From assembly GCF_000298235.1 (NCBI RefSeq), contig NZ_BAHE01000020.1, positions 115,349 to 179,348 of the forward strand: DNA of 64,000 nucleotides, read 5' to 3'. Numbering within the stretch: position 1 is the stretch's first letter; the number at the start of each line of letters is the position of its first letter. Shown here in pieces: positions 34,132 to 43,939 of the stretch. The DNA comes from Gordonia namibiensis NBRC 108229 (GTDB lineage: Bacteria; Actinomycetota; Actinomycetes; Mycobacteriales; Mycobacteriaceae). Position numbers and translations under genes: made by a program. The notes beneath the pieces were generated by a model. The model worked only from the letters and a program-made list of their open reading frames with translations, was not told the origin of the DNA and did no database searches.

Positions 34132-35022
34132 ATGAGTGTGGAAGCGCGCAGTGCAACCAGGGCGACGATCCCCGAGGTGGAACACCACGTCGCGTACGTG
34201 AACGGGACGTCGCTGCACTATGTCTCGGCGGGGAGCGGTGGTTCGCCCATCCTGCTCGTCCACGGATTCCCGGAGTCGTGGTGGACATTCCACCGACTGA
34301 TTCCATTGTTGGCGAAGGGCCACCAGGTGTTCGCCGTCGATCTGCGCGGTTTCGGTCACTCTGCGGTCGCGGGCGAAGACTTTGGTGGTGCCATGGCGGC
34401 GGATGATCTACATCAGCTCATCCGGTACCTCGCTGTTGGTCCCATGCATGTTCTGGCGCAGGATATCTCGGGCGGCTCGGTCTATCGGCTCGCCTCCGCG
34501 CATCCCGAACTCGTGCGGAGCCTGATCGGGGTGGAGACGGGGCTCGCCGGGTTCGGTCTCGAAGGGTTCGCCGATGTCGTCCACGGGGGATCGTGGCACA
34601 TCGGTGCGCTGGCCGCACCGGGAATCGCCGATCTGCTGTTCGCTGGGCGGGAACGGAAGGTCCTCGGCGACTGGGCGTTTCCGACGATGACGCGTGTCGA
34701 GGGGGCGGTCGACGAAGCCGATCTCGACGAGTTCGTGCGGGTGTTCGCGCGAGAAGGTGGCTGGCGAGGAGCGGCAGGCCTGTATCGATCCATGCTCTCC
34801 GAGGGTGATGAGTTCCGGGCCAAGGCGGTGGTGTCGTTGACCATGCCGATGCTCGCGGTGGGAACCTACGGTGGCCCGTTCACCGCTCGGACACTGGCTC
34901 AGATCTCCGCAGGGCCCGTCTCGACGATCGAGTTCGACGGCGTCGGGCATCATGTCGCGCTCGAGGCGCCGGATCGCTTGGCGCAGGTGATCGACGATTT
35001 CCTGACCGACGCGGACGGCTGA
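34132..35022 (+). CDS. epoxide-hydrolase-like alpha/beta hydrolase
   Basis: 296 residues with HGFPESWW (44-51), the nucleophile Asp in LAQDISGG (D111, where epoxide hydrolases and dehalogenases carry Asp) and the C-terminal His in GVGHHVALEAPD. ATG 34132 is chosen because GAGGGA is six bases before it; ATG 34126 abuts that site. Likely hydrolyses an epoxide or halide in detoxification, under MarR control. Confidence 0.82.
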   Translation: MSVEARSATRATIPEVEHHVAYVNGTSLHYVSAGSGGSPILLVHGFPESWWTFHRLIPLLAKGHQVFAVDLRGFGHSAVAGEDFGGAMAADDLHQLIRYLAVGPMHVLAQDISGGSVYRLASAHPELVRSLIGVETGLAGFGLEGFADVVHGGSWHIGALAAPGIADLLFAGRERKVLGDWAFPTMTRVEGAVDEADLDEFVRVFAREGGWRGAAGLYRSMLSEGDEFRAKAVVSLTMPMLAVGTYGGPFTARTLAQISAGPVSTIEFDGVGHHVALEAPDRLAQVIDDFLTDADG

Positions 35023-35055
35023 CACCTCGACGGGCGGTCGCGGTCGCGCAGGGAT

Positions 35056-35080
35056 GCGTTTGTGCTCCGAGCACAAACGC
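35056..35080. promoter_or_regulatory. perfect 11-bp inverted repeat
   Basis: Arms GCGTTTGTGCT and AGCACAAACGC around CCG, between the hydrolase and acyl-CoA synthetase genes. With no T run after it, it is as likely an operator as a terminator. Confidence 0.5.
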
Positions 35081-35188
35081 CCCTCCCAAGTCTGGCCTCC
35101 CGGGCCGTTCCAGATCACTGTGCGGTTCCTTAGTGTTCTGGATCACATACCGGAGGACAAACGTCAAATGCCTGGGGAGGACCTACCC

Positions 35189-36655
35189 GTGACCAGTTCC
35201 TATTTCGCCTGGGACCTGACGAAACGCGGCGACGCACCGTGCGTACGCGACGACGTGACCGCACTCGATTACGCGGCCTTCGCCGAACGTGTCGACGCTG
35301 CGGCTGAGCAGTTCGCCGCTCGAGGTGTCGGACGGGGTGACGTGGTGGCGACCTTCCTGCCGAACCGCGTCGAACTACTGATCACGTTGATGGCGGCCTG
35401 GCGACTCGGGGCGGTCGCCACGCCCGTCAATCCCGCCTTCACACCCGACGAGGCCGAGTACCAGCTCGCGGACTCGGGTGCGCGCCTCGTCGTCGGAGTG
35501 ACCGCCGGCGGCACCGATGCCCATCGCGACTTCCTCCCCGTCGACGACCTCGCCACCTCGCCGAACCCGCGCTGGCGGGCCCCGGCCGCGCCGAGCTTCG
35601 ACGACGACGCCCTGCTCATCTACACGTCCGGCTCGACCGGCCGCCCCAAGGGGGTGCGCCTCTGCCACGGGAACCTGCACCACATGGGATCGTCGATGGC
35701 GCAGCACTTCTCGCTCACCGATCGGGACCATGCCCTTCTCGTGTTGCCGCTGTTCCACGTCAACGCCATCTGCGTGAGCTTCCTGGCGCCGATGCTCGTC
35801 GGCGGGCAATTGAGCATCACTGGCAAGTTCTCGCCCAGCCGATTCTTCGACGACGTCGCGCGACTGAAGCCGACGTACTTCTCTGCGGTTCCGACCATCT
35901 ACGCACTCCTCGTCTCGCAGCCCGGCCTCACCCCGGATGCCACCGCGTCGCTGCGATTCGCGGTCTGCGGCGCTGCCCCGATCTCCAAGGAACTGCTCGA
36001 CCGCGTCGAACAGGCCTTCGGCATCCCGATCGTCGAGGGTTACGGGCTCACCGAGGGCACGTGTGCGTCTGCCTGCAACCCGGTGGACGGAGTGCGCAAA
36101 CTCGGCACGGTCGGGCCTGCGCTTCCGGGCCAGCACATCGTCATCGTCGACGCCACGGGATCCGAGGTGCCGGTCGGTGAGATCGGCGAGGTTGTCATCA
36201 GCGGCCCGAATGTCATGCGCGGCTATCTGAATCGTCCCGACGCCACTGCGTCGACGGTCGTCGACGGCCGGTTGCACACCGGTGACGTCGGCCGCCTCGA
36301 CTCCGACGGCTACCTGACCCTCGTCGACCGGATCAAGGACATGATCATCCGCGGTGGCGAGAACATCTACCCGAAGGAGATCGAGAACGCGCTCGCCACC
36401 CACCCCGACGTCCTCGAATGCGCCGTCGTCGGCGCCCCCGACGAGCTCTACGGTGAGTTGCCGGTCGCTTTCGTGGTCGCCTACCCGGACCGGAACCCGT
36501 CGGCCGAGGAACTCGCCGCCCACATCGCCGACCGACTCGCGAAGGTCAAGCAGCCCAGCCTGATCCACGTCGTCGAAGCCCTGCCGCGCAACCCGGTCGG
36601 CAAGGTCGACAAGCCGGCCCTGCGCAACGAGTTGCGCAGCCCGGCACCCATCTGA
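35189..36655 (+). CDS. acyl-CoA synthetase (AMP-forming)
   Basis: A 488-residue ANL-superfamily ligase that adenylates a carboxylic acid and transfers it to CoA. It has the P-loop IYTSGSTGRPKGV, VEGYGLTEGT, LHTGDVGRLD, the hinge IKDMIIRGGENIYP and the C-terminal lysine in NPVGKVDK. GTG 35189 has GGGGAGG nine bases upstream; the frame from 35054 runs through an inverted repeat and has no ribosome site. It is the first gene of a set with DUF3556, an FAD oxidoreductase and a PucR regulator. Likely substrates are fatty or aromatic acids. Confidence 0.9.
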   Translation: MTSSYFAWDLTKRGDAPCVRDDVTALDYAAFAERVDAAAEQFAARGVGRGDVVATFLPNRVELLITLMAAWRLGAVATPVNPAFTPDEAEYQLADSGARLVVGVTAGGTDAHRDFLPVDDLATSPNPRWRAPAAPSFDDDALLIYTSGSTGRPKGVRLCHGNLHHMGSSMAQHFSLTDRDHALLVLPLFHVNAICVSFLAPMLVGGQLSITGKFSPSRFFDDVARLKPTYFSAVPTIYALLVSQPGLTPDATASLRFAVCGAAPISKELLDRVEQAFGIPIVEGYGLTEGTCASACNPVDGVRKLGTVGPALPGQHIVIVDATGSEVPVGEIGEVVISGPNVMRGYLNRPDATASTVVDGRLHTGDVGRLDSDGYLTLVDRIKDMIIRGGENIYPKEIENALATHPDVLECAVVGAPDELYGELPVAFVVAYPDRNPSAEELAAHIADRLAKVKQPSLIHVVEALPRNPVGKVDKPALRNELRSPAPI

Positions 36656-36776
36656 CGACCCCCACACGATCCGTCAACTCGCAGCCGTCCCCGGCTGCCG
36701 AGGCGACACCCCACGCGCCACGGACCCCCGCGACGCCCGAATCCAGTGACATCCACCGGAAAAGGAGTGCACAGCA

Positions 36777-38639
36777 ATGGGACTCACCCAACCCGATTTC
36801 CCCCAAGTGGACCCGGACACATTCCTCCAGAGACCGTTCTTCGACCGGATCCGCACACTCGGCGCCCATTGGGCCGATTGCGGATTCGGCACACCGAAGA
36901 TGGTGCACATCATCTATCTGGCAAAGGTCTTCGTCTTCTACGTCGGCGTGGGGATCACCATCGCGACCCTGACGTCCGGGCTCAACCCGCTCCACGTCAC
37001 CGAGTGGTGGAACCAGCCCATCGTCTACCAGAAGGCGATCCTGTGGACGGTGCTGGTGGAGATCCTCGGCATCGGCGGCTCCTGGGGTCCGCTGGCCGGC
37101 CACTTCAAGCCGATGACCGGCGGCCTCCTCTACTGGTTGCGACCCAAGACGATCCGGCTCCCACCGTGGCCCGACAAGGTGCCCTTCACCAAGGGTGATT
37201 CCCGCACCCCCTTCGACGTCGCGATCTATGCCCTCATCCTCACGAATCTCGTTGTCGCGATCGCACTTCCGGGTGTCACCTCGAACTCCCTCGACGCCGC
37301 GATGGCCGACAACCACGGCCTGGTGAACCCGACGCTGATGTACCCGCTGATCGCCCTGATCATCGTGATGGGACTACGGGACAAGGTCATTTTCCTGGCC
37401 GGACGATCCGAGCAGTACCTGCCCGCCATGATCTTCTTCGGAATCCTGCCGTTCGTGGACATGATCCTCGCGCTCAAGCTGCTGATAGTGACCGTCTGGG
37501 TCGGTGCCGGCATCTCCAAGATGGGGCATCACTTCTCGATGGTGATCGCGCCGATGCTGTCGAACACCCCGTGGCTGCCGAGCAAGACCATCAAACGTGC
37601 GCACTACCGCAACTTCCCCGAGGACATGCGGCCGTCGAAGCTGGCCGGCGGTGTCGGACATGTGCTGGGCACCATCGTCGAGATTGTCACACCCCTGGTG
37701 CTGCTGTTCTCCACCAACAAGACCCTCACCGTGGCGGCGGTCGTGCTGATGGTGTGCTTCCACCTCTTCATCCTGTCGACGTTCCCGCTGGCCGTTCCCC
37801 TCGAATGGAACATGCTGTTCGCCTACGCGTCGGTGTTCCTGTTCCTCGGGTTCCCGGCTTGGGACGGCTACGCCCTCACCGACACCTCGACCCCGTGGGG
37901 CCTGGTGCTGATCGTCGCGGCGCTCTGTTTCTTCCCGGTTCTGGGCAACCTGCGGCCCGACCTCGTCTCCTTCCTGCCGTCGATGCGTCAGTACGCCGGC
38001 AACTGGGCGTCGGCGACCTGGGCGTTCGCGCCGGGCGCCGAGGAGAAGCTCGACAAGTACGTCGTGCGGCCGGCCAAGAACACCCGCACGCAGCTGCTCG
38101 AGTCGTACCCGCCGGAGGTCGCCGACGTCGTGATGCACCAGCTGCTCGCGTGGCGGTCGATGCACAGCCAGGGCCGCGCCCTGTACTCGCTGATGATGCG
38201 TCACCTCGGGTCGGACATCGACACCTACACCCTGCGCGAGGCGGAGTTCTCCTGTAACTCGCTGGTGGCCTTCAACTTCGGCGACGGACACCTGCACGAC
38301 GAGAAGCTGATCGCCGCCCTGCAGCGACGCTGCAACTTCGCGCCGGGTGAGTTCACCGTCGCGTGGATCGAGTCGCAGCCGATCCACAAGGGCACGCAGA
38401 GCTACAAGGTGATCGACGCCGCGCTGGGTGTCATCGAGACCGGCACCTACCGGGTCGTCGACGCGATCAACGAACAGCCCTGGCTGCCGAACGGGCCGAT
38501 CCCGTTCGAGGTCGAGTGGACGCTCGACGTTGACGCCCGTCGCGCGGTCACCGATCCTGAGGTGGTGCGTGAACCGCAGATGCGCCGCAACGACCGCGGC
38601 ACGTCGCCCGTACCGGCGACAGACCAGGTGCAGCAGTGA
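36777..38639 (+). CDS. DUF3556 membrane protein
   Basis: A 620-residue protein with about ten hydrophobic helices in residues 45-400 and a cytoplasmic C-terminal domain ending in polar sequence. The family signature LYWLRPKTIR and GFGTPKMVH are shared with the second DUF3556 gene at 43936-45684. The family is restricted mainly to mycolate-producing actinobacteria and has no established function. AAAAGGAG lies before ATG 36777. Its stop overlaps the next start by GTGA. Links to acyl-CoA and polyene oxidoreductase genes suggest a role in lipid modification. Confidence 0.85.
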   Translation: MGLTQPDFPQVDPDTFLQRPFFDRIRTLGAHWADCGFGTPKMVHIIYLAKVFVFYVGVGITIATLTSGLNPLHVTEWWNQPIVYQKAILWTVLVEILGIGGSWGPLAGHFKPMTGGLLYWLRPKTIRLPPWPDKVPFTKGDSRTPFDVAIYALILTNLVVAIALPGVTSNSLDAAMADNHGLVNPTLMYPLIALIIVMGLRDKVIFLAGRSEQYLPAMIFFGILPFVDMILALKLLIVTVWVGAGISKMGHHFSMVIAPMLSNTPWLPSKTIKRAHYRNFPEDMRPSKLAGGVGHVLGTIVEIVTPLVLLFSTNKTLTVAAVVLMVCFHLFILSTFPLAVPLEWNMLFAYASVFLFLGFPAWDGYALTDTSTPWGLVLIVAALCFFPVLGNLRPDLVSFLPSMRQYAGNWASATWAFAPGAEEKLDKYVVRPAKNTRTQLLESYPPEVADVVMHQLLAWRSMHSQGRALYSLMMRHLGSDIDTYTLREAEFSCNSLVAFNFGDGHLHDEKLIAALQRRCNFAPGEFTVAWIESQPIHKGTQSYKVIDAALGVIETGTYRVVDAINEQPWLPNGPIPFEVEWTLDVDARRAVTDPEVVREPQMRRNDRGTSPVPATDQVQQ

Positions 38640-40063
38640 CCACTGCTGTCGTGGTCGGCGGCGGGCCCAACGGGCTCGCCGCCGCCCTGCACCTGGCCCG
38701 CAACGGGGTGCAGGTGACGGTGCTGGAAGCCGCAGACACGGTCGGGGGTGGCGCACGGTCCGGCGAACTGACCGTCCCGGGCGTCATCCACGACCACTGC
38801 TCGGCGTTCCATCCGCTCGGAGTGGGATCGCCGTTCTGGGCCGAGGTCGGGCTCGAGAAGTACGGGCTGGTGTGGAAGTGGCCGGAGATCGACTGCGCCC
38901 ACCCGCTCGATTCCGGTGACGCCGCGCTGCTGTACCAGTCGATCACCGAGACCGCCGCCGGCCTCGGTTCCGACGGCAGCCGCTGGCGGTCGCTCTTCGG
39001 CGACCTGGCCGAACACTTCGACGACCTCGGCGAGGACCTGCTCCGGCCGATCGTCAACGTCCCCGGACACCCGATCCGCCTGGCGGCCTTCGGTCCCCGC
39101 GCGGTACTGCCGGCGACCGTGCTCGCGCGGTGGTTCCGAACCGACCGGGCGCGTGCGCTCTACGGCGGCATCGCCGCGCACCTGTTCTCTCGACTCGACC
39201 GGCCGTTGACGGCTTCACTCGGTCTGATGATCGCCGCAAGCGGGCATCGATACGGGTGGCCGGTCGCCGAGGGCGGTTCCGGCGCCATCATCGCGGCGGT
39301 GTCGGCAGCGCTGCTCGACGCCGGCGGCAAGATCGAGACCGGAGTCCGGGTCAGCTCCCGTGCGGACATACCGTCGGCCGACCTCGTCCTGCTGGATCTG
39401 TCGCCCGCACAAGTGCTCTCGATCTACGGTGACGCCATGCCTGCGCGGATTCGCCGTTCTTACCGGCGGTACCGCGTCGGGTCGTCGGCCTTCAAGGTCG
39501 ACTTCGCCATCGACGGCGACATCCCGTGGACCAATCCGGATTGCGTGCGGGCCGGAACCGTCCACCTCGGCGGCGATTTCGACGAGGTCGCGTACACGGA
39601 GAAGCAGCGCGCCGCGGGGGTCATGCCGTCCCGGCCCTTCGTCCTGCTCGGTCAGCAGTACGTCGCCGATCCCAGCAGGAGTGCGGGCGGCATCAACCCG
39701 ATCTACGCCTACGCGCACGTCCCACGAGGCTTCGACGGCGACGCCACCGATCAGATCGTGGCGCAGATCGAGAGATTCGCGCCGGGCTTCCGCGACCGCA
39801 TCGTCGCCACGACGAGTATGGGCACCGAGGCGCTGCATCAGGGCAACGCCAACTTCGCGGCCGGCGACATCATCGGCGGCGCCAACGACGGGCTGCAGAT
39901 GGTCCTGCGACCCCGCCTCGCGGTCGATCCGTACTCGACAGGCGTTCCGGGCGTGTACATCTGCTCCCAGGCGAGCCCGCCGGGCGCCGGTGTGCACGGG
40001 CTGTGCGGCTACCACGCCGCCGAGTCGGCGCTACGGCACAACCGTAAGAGCTTGGTGCGGTGA
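38636..40063 (+). CDS. phytoene desaturase-like FAD oxidoreductase
   Basis: A 475-residue NAD(P)/FAD protein of the carotenoid desaturase/isomerase superfamily: VVVGGGPNGLAAAL at the N-terminus, GLMIAASGHRYGWPVAEGGSGAI, and the C-terminal FAD region GVYICSQASPPGAGVHGLCG. It starts at GTG 38636 in a GTGA overlap with DUF3556 and ends in one with the PucR gene. Likely acts on a membrane-embedded lipid or acyl group; the partner is probably the DUF3556 protein. Confidence 0.87.
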   Translation: MTTAVVVGGGPNGLAAALHLARNGVQVTVLEAADTVGGGARSGELTVPGVIHDHCSAFHPLGVGSPFWAEVGLEKYGLVWKWPEIDCAHPLDSGDAALLYQSITETAAGLGSDGSRWRSLFGDLAEHFDDLGEDLLRPIVNVPGHPIRLAAFGPRAVLPATVLARWFRTDRARALYGGIAAHLFSRLDRPLTASLGLMIAASGHRYGWPVAEGGSGAIIAAVSAALLDAGGKIETGVRVSSRADIPSADLVLLDLSPAQVLSIYGDAMPARIRRSYRRYRVGSSAFKVDFAIDGDIPWTNPDCVRAGTVHLGGDFDEVAYTEKQRAAGVMPSRPFVLLGQQYVADPSRSAGGINPIYAYAHVPRGFDGDATDQIVAQIERFAPGFRDRIVATTSMGTEALHQGNANFAAGDIIGGANDGLQMVLRPRLAVDPYSTGVPGVYICSQASPPGAGVHGLCGYHAAESALRHNRKSLVR

Positions 40064-41370
40064 CCGGTTCGGGTTCCTTCCGGTCGATGTCGACGGCCGC
40101 CGGTGACGCCGCCCGCGACCGGCTGGCCGGGGTACCCGCCGCCGCGGGTTCCGAGCTCCTCGAACATGCGGCACTGGTGGCGAAGATGTTGCGGGAGAGC
40201 GAACCCGAGATCGTCGCCGAGCTGAGCTCGATGATGACGGGCATCGATCAACTCGACACCGACCCGAAACTCGTCGAGCTCCTCGAGGCCAGCGTCCACG
40301 GCAACGTGTCGACGATCATTCACGTACTCGCCAACGACATTCCCATCGAGCATCTCCAACCCGCCACTGCAGCAGTGGAATACGCGCTCCGACTGGCGCA
40401 GCGTGACGTGCCGTCGAACTCGCTCGTCCGTGCGTATCACCTGGGTCAGAACAATGTGATGCATCGTTGCTACCGGTTGGTGGAAGAACTCGACCTCGAC
40501 GCCGAGGCGTCGATGGCACTGACCCGACACATCTCCGACGTCGTCTTCGGTTACATCGACTGGATTACGCTCTACGTGTTCGAGGCCTACGAGGACGAGC
40601 GTCGCCGGTGGCTGGGCGTCGAGGGCAACGTGCAGTCGGCCGCCATCCACACGTTCCTCGACAGCCTCGACGCCGACGACCGCGACTTCGAGAGCGAGAC
40701 CGGATACCGCCTGGACCGGAGGCATCTGGCGCTCATCGTGTGGTCGGCCGACGACGACCCGCGCGAGCTGGGCGTGCTCACCCGCGGGGCACGCGATCTG
40801 GCCGTGCAGATCGGTGGGGGAGGGGACCCGATCGTCACCGCCATCGACCGGTCGACCGTGTGGGCCTGGATTCCGCTGGGGATTCGCGGTGGGGACGAGA
40901 ACCTCGCGCAGGCCTCGGTGCCGCCGGGAGTCAGGGTGGCGTGGGGACTCCCCGCATCGGGTGCCCGCGGCTTCCGGCGCACGCACGAACAGGCCCGTGC
41001 CGCCTATTCGGTCGCGACGACGCCGGGGAGTTCGGCGGGCCAGGTCGTCGGCTTCGGCGACCGGGGCGTCGCCGTCGTGTCACTGCTTGCCCGCGAACTG
41101 GATTCGACGCGGGCCTGGGTCCACGAGGTGCTGGGCGGGCTCGCCGAGGACACCCCGAACGCGGCGATGCTGCGCGAGACGCTGTCGGTGTACTTCGCCA
41201 CGAAGGAGAGCCACCTCCACACCGCCGAACGGCTGAACCTACACCGCAACACGGTGAAGTACCGCGTCGGCAAGGCGCTGGCCGAGGTTCCGCGCGACCG
41301 CGACCGCCTCGACCTCGCCCTGGCCCTCAAGGTCTGCGAGTTCCTCGGCCCCACGGTGCTCGACCGCTAG
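40060..41370 (+). CDS. PucR-family transcriptional regulator
   Basis: A 436-residue regulator with a helical N-terminal sensor domain, a middle GGDEF-like domain (about 200-330) and a C-terminal helix-turn-helix (HTAERLNLHRNTVKYRVGKA) typical of PucR/CdaR proteins. GTG 40060 overlaps the preceding stop. It is co-transcribed with the genes it probably activates. Confidence 0.88.
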   Translation: MTGSGSFRSMSTAAGDAARDRLAGVPAAAGSELLEHAALVAKMLRESEPEIVAELSSMMTGIDQLDTDPKLVELLEASVHGNVSTIIHVLANDIPIEHLQPATAAVEYALRLAQRDVPSNSLVRAYHLGQNNVMHRCYRLVEELDLDAEASMALTRHISDVVFGYIDWITLYVFEAYEDERRRWLGVEGNVQSAAIHTFLDSLDADDRDFESETGYRLDRRHLALIVWSADDDPRELGVLTRGARDLAVQIGGGGDPIVTAIDRSTVWAWIPLGIRGGDENLAQASVPPGVRVAWGLPASGARGFRRTHEQARAAYSVATTPGSSAGQVVGFGDRGVAVVSLLARELDSTRAWVHEVLGGLAEDTPNAAMLRETLSVYFATKESHLHTAERLNLHRNTVKYRVGKALAEVPRDRDRLDLALALKVCEFLGPTVLDR

Positions 41371-41379
41371 GTCGGACGG

Positions 41380-41850
41380 TCAGCCGATCGCGGCCTCGTG
41401 TTCCGGTGCGGTGGTCTTCCTCGCCGCCGCGACGGGAGACAGTGCCAGGGCGATGGTGCCGGTCACGACCAGGTGAGACGGGATCTGGGCGTGGAGGGTT
41501 CGGCGGTGCCGGGACAGGTCGACGACGGTGATGTCGAGCATCGACCCCGTCGAGCCGGCGCCGGGGAACGCGACGTCGAGGATCGAGGAGTGGAGGGGTA
41601 GCGCGGCATCGATGGCCACGACCACGCGTCCATGGGCGACGACCACCGAGGTCATGCGGGTCACCAGCGTCGGATACCACTCTGACGGCTCGCACGAGGT
41701 CTGGCTGACGGGCAGTCCGTCGGCGCCGAGATAGAAGGCGACTTTGCGTCGAAGGGATTCCTCTCGCAACGAGAGATCGCCTGCGAGAATGTCGTCCCCG
41801 ACGGCGTTGAGCTGGGCTCCCCAGGTGGCTGCATCGAAGGTACTGGTCAC
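41380..41850 (-). CDS. hypothetical protein
   Basis: I do not recognise this 156-residue protein. It is a mix of helix (LSLREESLRRKVAFYLG) and strands (SVVVAHGRVVVAIDAALP, SMLDITVVDLS), with no signal peptide or membrane segment. Start GTG 41850 has GAGAGGGG nine bases before it. It is convergent with the PucR gene (9 bp) and divergent from the UBP zinc-finger gene across 414 bp. Confidence 0.65.
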   Translation of the reverse strand: MTSTFDAATWGAQLNAVGDDILAGDLSLREESLRRKVAFYLGADGLPVSQTSCEPSEWYPTLVTRMTSVVVAHGRVVVAIDAALPLHSSILDVAFPGAGSTGSMLDITVVDLSRHRRTLHAQIPSHLVVTGTIALALSPVAAARKTTAPEHEAAIG

Positions 41851-42264
41851 TTCTGACCCCTCTCGGCGAAGGACTGCGTTCTCACAGTGTGACCGATCGG
41901 GGGGCGTTCCGCACCTCGACGCGGCGGAAAAACGTTGACCAACAACAGAATTGAAGACCTGCCGAGGATCGTGCGCACACGCTGGCTCGGGCGCCGATCC
42001 GGCGCGAACGACGATCGGGTCCCCGACCGCGATCTCGTCGTGTGCCTCCGATCATGGCGCAACCGGCGAACCTGCGCACCTCGGACACGCCGTTGTCGAT
42101 TGTTCGAGGGAACCGCGATACCGGCTAGCCGGTAGTCCCGTGCACCGGCCAGCCTCCGGTCGGGTTGGCAGTCAGCATCGACGACATCCGCCCGCCATCG
42201 GACGAGCCTTGGAGTCACCGATCCAAGGACTCTGCAGCGACACTGCGCGAGAGGGGCTCTCACC
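41851..42264. other. 414-bp intergenic region
   Basis: No supported gene. It contains a perfect 16-bp palindrome TACCGGCTAGCCGGTA (42119-42134) about 130 bp before the UBP zinc-finger gene. Open frames across it lack ribosome sites and protein-like composition. Confidence 0.6.
42119..42134. promoter_or_regulatory. perfect 16-bp palindrome
   Basis: TACCGGCTAGCCGGTA, fully self-complementary, in the control region before the UBP zinc-finger/oxidoreductase pair. A dimeric regulator site is likely; the regulator is unknown. Confidence 0.5.
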
Positions 42265-42624
42265 ATGAACGACACATCGATCGACACCACCGTTCCGCCG
42301 AGCGGACCGGGTTGCGTCGAATGCGAAGCCGCCGGGTCCTGGTGGTTCCACCTGCGGCGATGCGCCGAGTGCGGCCACATCGGCTGCTGCGACGACTCCC
42401 TCAGCCGCCACGCCCGTCAGCACGCCGCCGAAACCGGACACCCGGTCATGCAGAGCTTCGAACCCGGGGAGAACTGGTTCTACAGCTTCCGAACCCGTCA
42501 GGTGTTCGACGGCCCGACGATGGTCGAACCCACCTCCCACCCAGCCGACCAGGGCGTGCCGGGCCCGGTCGGTCGTGTGCCCGACGACTGGGTCCGGCAG
42601 CTGAACCACGCCCACGCACGCTGA
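42265..42624 (+). CDS. UBP-type zinc-finger protein
   Basis: 119 residues with the Zn-UBP pattern: C17-x2-C20, C33-x2-C36, C41, H49, H53, H59, as in the ubiquitin-C-terminus-binding domain of eukaryotic deubiquitinases. Single-domain bacterial versions occur in actinobacteria, function unknown. CGAGAGGGGC lies before ATG 42265. It is followed 49 bp later by a redox flavoprotein, a recurrent actinobacterial pairing in my recollection, which suggests that the finger binds a peptide tail or thiol partner. Confidence 0.88.
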   Translation: MNDTSIDTTVPPSGPGCVECEAAGSWWFHLRRCAECGHIGCCDDSLSRHARQHAAETGHPVMQSFEPGENWFYSFRTRQVFDGPTMVEPTSHPADQGVPGPVGRVPDDWVRQLNHAHAR

Positions 42625-42673
42625 CTTCCGAAACACTCTCGACCACCGCACTTCACGAATCACGGAGCCCCTC

Positions 42674-43939
42674 ATGTCCACAACGCCGAATTCGCACGCC
42701 ACCGACCTCGTCACCGTCTACGGTCGCAGCCAGTGCCGGCGAGCGTTCGAGCTACGCGACTTCCTCAGCCGGAGCGTCGTCCACTTCCAATGGGTCCCGA
42801 TCGACAACGATGTCGACTGCACCCGGCGCTTCGGTCTTCCGCTCGACGAGACAGACCTTCCGATCGTCGACCTCTCTGACGGTTCACGGCTGCACTCGCC
42901 GACGGTCGCGGAGCTGGCGGACCAGCTCGGGTGGGTCCGGGAACCCAGGCTGCAGGAGTACGACGTCGCGATCTACGGCGCCGGGCCGGCGGGTCTGTCC
43001 GCCGCGGTCTACGCGGCTTCTGAGGGGTTGAGTGTCGCCGTCCTGGAGCGCGAGGCCGTCGGCGGGCAGGCCGGTTACAGCAGCCTCATCGAGAACTACC
43101 TCGGCTTCCCGAAGGGCATCCCCGGTGGCGAACTGACGGAACGTGCCCGCCAGCAGGCGGTCTCGTTCGGCGCCGAACTCCTCCTCATGCGCGACGGGAT
43201 GCAGACCCGCTTCGCCGACGATCGGGTGTACACGACCCTGAACGACGGCACGACCGTCGTCTCACGGACTGCGGTGTGCACCACCGGAGTCGAGTGGCGA
43301 CGCCTCGGAATCCCCGACGAAGAGCGCTATATGGGCTGCGGCCTGTTCTACGGGGCGGGGACCAGCGAGGCGTCGACGTGCTCCGACCTCGAGGTGTTCG
43401 TCGTCGGCGGCGGCAACTCGGCGGGCCAGGCGGTGATGAACCTGTCGGCGCACTCCAAGCGCGTCACCATGCTGGTTCGCGGGCCGTCCCTGTCGGCGAC
43501 GCTGTCCGCCTATCTCGAGGAGCGGGTCGTCCGGCAACCCAACGTCGAGATCAGGACGAACACCCGGGTGGTCGGCCTCGACGGAGCGCAGGGGCTGACA
43601 TCGATCCGTCTCGAGGACACCAAGACCGGCGCCGTCGAGGATGCCGACACGGAACGACTCTTCGTGTGCATCGGCGGCGACCCCGCCACCGAATGGGCCG
43701 CCGGGACCCCGCTGGTGCGCGACGATCACGGATTCCTCATCACCGGACCCGATCTCGTGCGCACCCATCACGAGGCGCACTGGCCGCTCGAGCGTGCCCC
43801 CTACTACATGGAGACCTCGGTTCCCGGCTTCTTCGCGGCGGGCGACGTCCGCCGGAACTCGGTGAAGCGCGTGGCATCCGCCGTGGGTGAAGGGGCGATG
43901 GCGGTCACCTTCGTCCACAGTTACCTCGCCTCGACCTAG
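42674..43939 (+). CDS. glutaredoxin-like / thioredoxin-reductase-like fusion flavoprotein
   Basis: 421 residues. Residues 11-90 are a glutaredoxin-like domain with one Cys (VYGRSQCRRAF, C21). The rest is a thioredoxin-reductase-like FAD/NAD(P) module (GAGPAG 102-107, GGQAGYSSLIENY, GGGNSAGQAV, AAGDVRRNSVKRVASAVGEG). The redox CxxC of true thioredoxin reductase is absent: after YMGCGLFYGAG comes TSEAST. It may therefore reduce quinones or a non-disulfide partner, or use the N-terminal Cys. It pairs with the UBP finger gene. Confidence 0.85.
   Translation: MSTTPNSHATDLVTVYGRSQCRRAFELRDFLSRSVVHFQWVPIDNDVDCTRRFGLPLDETDLPIVDLSDGSRLHSPTVAELADQLGWVREPRLQEYDVAIYGAGPAGLSAAVYAASEGLSVAVLEREAVGGQAGYSSLIENYLGFPKGIPGGELTERARQQAVSFGAELLLMRDGMQTRFADDRVYTTLNDGTTVVSRTAVCTTGVEWRRLGIPDEERYMGCGLFYGAGTSEASTCSDLEVFVVGGGNSAGQAVMNLSAHSKRVTMLVRGPSLSATLSAYLEERVVRQPNVEIRTNTRVVGLDGAQGLTSIRLEDTKTGAVEDADTERLFVCIGGDPATEWAAGTPLVRDDHGFLITGPDLVRTHHEAHWPLERAPYYMETSVPGFFAAGDVRRNSVKRVASAVGEGAMAVTFVHSYLAST

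Noticed and set aside
35054..35188. Upstream extension of the acyl-CoA synthetase
   Set aside because: Crosses an inverted repeat; GTG 35189 has a clear GGGGAGG site.
41935..42268. Several small open frames in the 414-bp gap
   Set aside because: Arg-rich shadow composition, no start signals.
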